DNA of 64,000 nt from Alteromonas sp. KUL49 (GTDB lineage Bacteria; Pseudomonadota; Gammaproteobacteria; Enterobacterales; Alteromonadaceae), in contig NZ_BJKL01000008.1 of NCBI RefSeq assembly GCF_006538345.1, positions 124,001 to 188,000 on the forward strand. The letters run 5' to 3'. Shown here one piece after another: positions 61,101-64,000 of the stretch (within the stretch, counting starts at the first letter, position 1; the number at the start of each line of letters is the position of its first letter). The notes below the pieces were generated by a model that saw only the letters and a list, made by a program, of their open reading frames with translations, searched no databases and was not told the origin of the DNA. A program made the position numbers and the translations under genes.

Positions 61101-64000
61101 TCATCTTGTTTGTACCACTGCATTAAATATGATGACGTCCCATACGCCATCTTCGTTGCACTCCATAAGTATCTCTGCGAAAGGGTCTAGCGTTTCGAAA
61201 TATAAATAGTCTTCCATCGTATACCCGCGAACTGTGTCGTTTGTATCTGGCCTCACTCTCATCTCAACTGGGTCGCCATTTGCTTTATAAGCTACCGAGC
61301 GAAAGTAAAACTCTAAGCCTCGAATAGCCTCTGGCAGATTTGCAGCTCTATCAACTTGCAACCCTTCGTTTGTAACAGTTGCACCGTTATCGTAAAGCGT
61401 TAGCGCCGTTCGCTCTGCCGTATAAATGACGGATGCTTGAGCTGACGGCGCAGCAGGTGTCTCGCCTTCACGATACCAGTCTCCCTCGATGTCAGCGAGA
61501 CTCCACACCCCAGTCTGAACACACTCTAGCGTCATTCTTGCGCCAAGGTATGGCGCATAAAAGTACCGCCCCAGATTTAACCCATTAATCCTATCTGTTG
61601 CGTCTGGACGAACGCGCAGTTCATGAGGTGCGTTAGGCTCAATAGACGTGTTCTCAAAGTGGAAAATTAACCCGACTATGGCTGACGGTAGATTAACGGC
61701 TCTATCCACTCCAACGCCAGTGTTTGTCACTCGCGCCCCATTATCTTCAACAACTAATGTAGTTCTGTCCAATGTACTGATGTCAGACGGAGCAGGCTCT
61801 GGTAACGCTTCTTGCCATGTACCGGCCTGAGATATCACGTCCCAAATACCGGCTTCTATGCACTTCACTTTGAGGGCAGCTCTAACCGTCGAGCTAAATA
61901 GAAATGCGCCCGTTGCTGTCCCTCTAAACCCTTCGGTCTCTTTCGGTTGCAAACGGAACTCTAAGTTGCTTGTGTGGCTATTAGTAGCTGTGTATTCAAC
62001 GCCAGGTATCGCTGTTGGAAGGTATACCGTTGACGTTCCACTGGCATCTGAGTTTCTAACAACACATCCCGAATCGCTGTGCTGCAAATAGCGCTTTTCC
62101 ATCACGCCGTAGAGTTTTTCAGTATTCACGCCAGTACAACTGCTCGGAGTAAGCTCTAGCTTATATAACGAGGCTTCTTTGACGTTTGCGTCCGTGTAAT
62201 TTTTATCAATGGTGACTGAGTCAGCGTTCGCTCTAGAGCCATCCAACCTCACCACTTTTGACCTAATGTGAGGAAAATTACTCTGGGCTAACTTGAGTTC
62301 ATTATCCTTTATATCCACCGCGCCCAAGTCATTTCTATCACTTGCAACAAACCATAGCGTTGTTACCGCGCCAGTTACGAAAGCATAATCCACGCTTTTG
62401 TGCAGATGAAGCTGATTCCCTGTAATCTGAACATCATCAATATCACCTTTATAGGTGCCAAATTTCACGAAGAAGAAATCCTTGAGTGATACCTGGTTGC
62501 CGATGCCGAAACAACGGTTATGCTCTATCGCGATACCTTCTCCGCACATCGTGCTCGTGATAGCGATAGCGCATAGAGGCTCGATGATGTTGTTGCGATG
62601 GACCCACACGTTGCGTTCGTAAACGTCATCTAACTTGATACAGTGGTGCGTAAAACCTTCGAACGTATTATCGTGAGCATTAACATCGCTAGCAGAAATA
62701 AAAAGACCTGTCGTGTTGGCTCTGGCTCCAACCAGTGTGTTGTTACAGACCTCGATGTTGTACCCGCCTGGAGCAGCGATACTGCTTCTGTCGTTGCCCT
62801 TTATTGCAATAAAACCCTCTTCTGTGCCAGCATCCGTCAGTATATTTCCTGCCACTCTACCGAAGCGAATTTTGGTGTATATGCCCTCACAGTCATCCGC
62901 TTTGTAATTTGCAATGTCGGTTATGATGTTATCAGCAACCGTTGCTTTTCTGCCGCGCACGTCTATACCATTGCAGCCATCAACAGTATCCCGAGGGTCG
63001 TATATGTGCTCTATTGTGTTGTGATACACATGAATGTTTTCCATATCATCTTGCGTTTCGTATGCGTCGTTCGCAAACTCCAGCGCTGACCCACCCAGCC
63101 AACGCATTTCATTGTGACCGCAGTCTACCGATGTGAATGGGCCAAAGAACACAAAGCCTTTTGAAAACAGGCCTGCGTCGTACAGCGCTTTGTTATTGAT
63201 TTCGTTGTGCTTGATAACAATTTTTGCGATGCGACTTGGAACCGTCTTCCAAGTTAACTCTCGTTGTCCGGCGTATCTCACATTTGAGAATTTACAATTT
63301 GTAATTGATACCAGGTCGATGTCGGGAGCTGCTTCAGGAATAACCACCACATCTCGAAACCCCTCGAACATTATGTTGTCGAGTTCGATAGCGCCGCTAC
63401 AGTGCAGAAAATCTCTTTCAACGTTGGTGCAACGAATCTTTGATTTGTTTAACGACTTAATACTGACTTTGTGTGTGCTCGTGACTGTTGACCAATCGCC
63501 AGCTTCATAAGTCTCGGCGCGAAGTGAGATAACTTCTTTCGCTGCTGCCTGCCTTGCCAGCGCTGTTGTAATTGCGTTGGCTGAAGGTGAATGCAATTGT
63601 TCTGGGATGATTTCACCACGAGTCACAAGGCGACCAACTTTGCCGTTTGAGAAAGCGATATCCCCTGGTAGTGCTGTGGTTGTTTCGGCATTGATGGCAA
63701 ATGTGGCCGACGACAAATCAGCGACAGCGACAATAGCTCCGGTGGCTACTGACGCGTTTATATCTAAGGCATCAAGTGAAACATAGTTTCCTGCGTCTCT
63801 GTTCAGCATCTCCAACAGTAACGACATCAATTGCTGATTTTGATTGAGTGATTCGGAAAGACTTCCGTTTGCCGCATTAGGCGTAATACGAGCCGGTGCA
63901 TTAACCACATCACCTTGTAGCCAAGCCTCACTAAGCGTTAGCACTCGTGTTTGTGTGTCAAAACTATCGATTGAGACGGGTAATTTTGATGCAATAAATA
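61101..64000 (-). CDS. Beta-helix tail-spike-like protein, N-terminus beyond the window edge
   Basis: The frame stays open to the last base, so the start lies outside; the GTG near 63944 is internal. At least 966 residues are visible. The N-terminal part has LSEAWLQGDVVNAPARITP and NQNQQLMSLLLEMLNR, reminiscent of phage tail attachment regions. The middle (about 200-640) is a right-handed beta-helix with many N/D-turns (KHNEINNKALYD, HVYHNTIEHIYD, NGIDVRGRKATVADNIITD). The end has three imperfect repeats. A tail spike that cuts or binds surface glycan is the best guess; a bacterial adhesin is the alternative. No other phage gene is in the window. Confidence 0.72.
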   Translation of the reverse strand, partial: FIASKLPVSIDSFDTQTRVLTLSEAWLQGDVVNAPARITPNAANGSLSESLNQNQQLMSLLLEMLNRDAGNYVSLDALDINASVATGAIVAVADLSSATFAINAETTTALPGDIAFSNGKVGRLVTRGEIIPEQLHSPSANAITTALARQAAAKEVISLRAETYEAGDWSTVTSTHKVSIKSLNKSKIRCTNVERDFLHCSGAIELDNIMFEGFRDVVVIPEAAPDIDLVSITNCKFSNVRYAGQRELTWKTVPSRIAKIVIKHNEINNKALYDAGLFSKGFVFFGPFTSVDCGHNEMRWLGGSALEFANDAYETQDDMENIHVYHNTIEHIYDPRDTVDGCNGIDVRGRKATVADNIITDIANYKADDCEGIYTKIRFGRVAGNILTDAGTEEGFIAIKGNDRSSIAAPGGYNIEVCNNTLVGARANTTGLFISASDVNAHDNTFEGFTHHCIKLDDVYERNVWVHRNNIIEPLCAIAITSTMCGEGIAIEHNRCFGIGNQVSLKDFFFVKFGTYKGDIDDVQITGNQLHLHKSVDYAFVTGAVTTLWFVASDRNDLGAVDIKDNELKLAQSNFPHIRSKVVRLDGSRANADSVTIDKNYTDANVKEASLYKLELTPSSCTGVNTEKLYGVMEKRYLQHSDSGCVVRNSDASGTSTVYLPTAIPGVEYTATNSHTSNLEFRLQPKETEGFRGTATGAFLFSSTVRAALKVKCIEAGIWDVISQAGTWQEALPEPAPSDISTLDRTTLVVEDNGARVTNTGVGVDRAVNLPSAIVGLIFHFENTSIEPNAPHELRVRPDATDRINGLNLGRYFYAPYLGARMTLECVQTGVWSLADIEGDWYREGETPAAPSAQASVIYTAERTALTLYDNGATVTNEGLQVDRAANLPEAIRGLEFYFRSVAYKANGDPVEMRVRPDTNDTVRGYTMEDYLYFETLDPFAEILMECNEDGVWDVIIFNAVVQTR
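61110..62090 (-). repeat. Three imperfect C-terminal protein repeats in the tail-spike-like gene
   Basis: Three units of about 110 residues share the pattern NLP.AI.GL.F.F, E.RVRPD..D and C...GVW. The second and third are most alike (VTNTGVGVDRAVNLP and VTNEGLQVDRAANLP); the first (STVYLPTAIPGV) is more distant. Boundaries are approximate. Confidence 0.65.

Noticed and set aside
60920..61150. 76-residue minus-strand frame with a hydrophobic stretch between the PH-domain gene and the tail-spike-like gene
   Set aside because: It overlaps both neighbouring genes, has no ribosome site and its second half reads like untranslated sequence. A holin-like role cannot be supported.

Overview
The window looks like the chromosome of a marine gammaproteobacterium of the order Alteromonadales (Alteromonas/Glaciecola-like). 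The grounds are moderate GC, many TonB-dependent receptors and periplasmic solute sensors, a mesD/mesX methionine synthase, cellulose-derived sugar use, DNA polymerase II, and a C-terminal hydrophobic/RRR tail of the kind seen in this order. This placement is inferred from gene content, not from a marker gene. No rRNA, tRNA, CRISPR array, insertion sequence or replication origin was recognised.

Layout. 1-2487: two tandem, clearly paralogous surface proteins, the first cut by the window edge. 2570-9464: sensing genes, namely a YfiR-domain histidine kinase, a TonB-dependent receptor, a periplasmic-sensor diguanylate cyclase and a small solute-binding protein. 9563-16724: an efflux operon (HlyD-type adaptor, ABC ATPase, FtsX/MacB-type permease) followed, after an intrinsic terminator, by a sigma-54 response regulator and its histidine kinase. 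16956-18726: a lipoprotein serine protease and a secreted partner. 18923-22014: the oxygen-dependent, folate-independent methionine synthase mesD with its partner mesX, which is broken by a frameshift at a slippery run, and a divergent MetR. 22098-27200: secreted or exported proteins of unknown role leading into a PqqD-like / HprK-related kinase / nucleotidyltransferase cassette (the so-called HPr-rel-A system), whose biology is undescribed as far as I know.

27305-30247: a GH5 lipoprotein and three unknown genes. 30422-33587: cyanase, a PP2C phosphatase/Ser-Thr kinase fusion and a formate/nitrite-type channel. The channel gene has a sigma-54-like promoter and a terminator hairpin in its leader, which suggests nitrogen-controlled antitermination. 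33972-38731: solute-binding protein, RhlE helicase, an Lrp/AsnC regulator with a cysteine-synthase-like enzyme, and an AraC regulator. 38867-46149: a cellulose/cellobionate locus (GH5 endoglucanase, LacI regulator with two matching operators, GPH symporter, GH94 phosphorylase, gluconokinase, CBM9-like protein). Together these would turn oxidised cellobiose into glucose-1-phosphate and 6-phosphogluconate.

46416-49356: an orphan gene and an exported catalase-peroxidase. 49607-55800: a LysR regulator divergent from a TonB receptor, a TauE-type exporter and a Tat-exported aminotransferase, which look like one uptake/processing system of unknown substrate. 55839-60930: metallo-beta-lactamase-fold hydrolase, DNA polymerase II, a secreted HExxH protease and a PH-domain membrane protein. 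61101-64000: the C-terminal part of a large beta-helix, tail-spike-like protein that runs off the right edge, possibly the border of a prophage.
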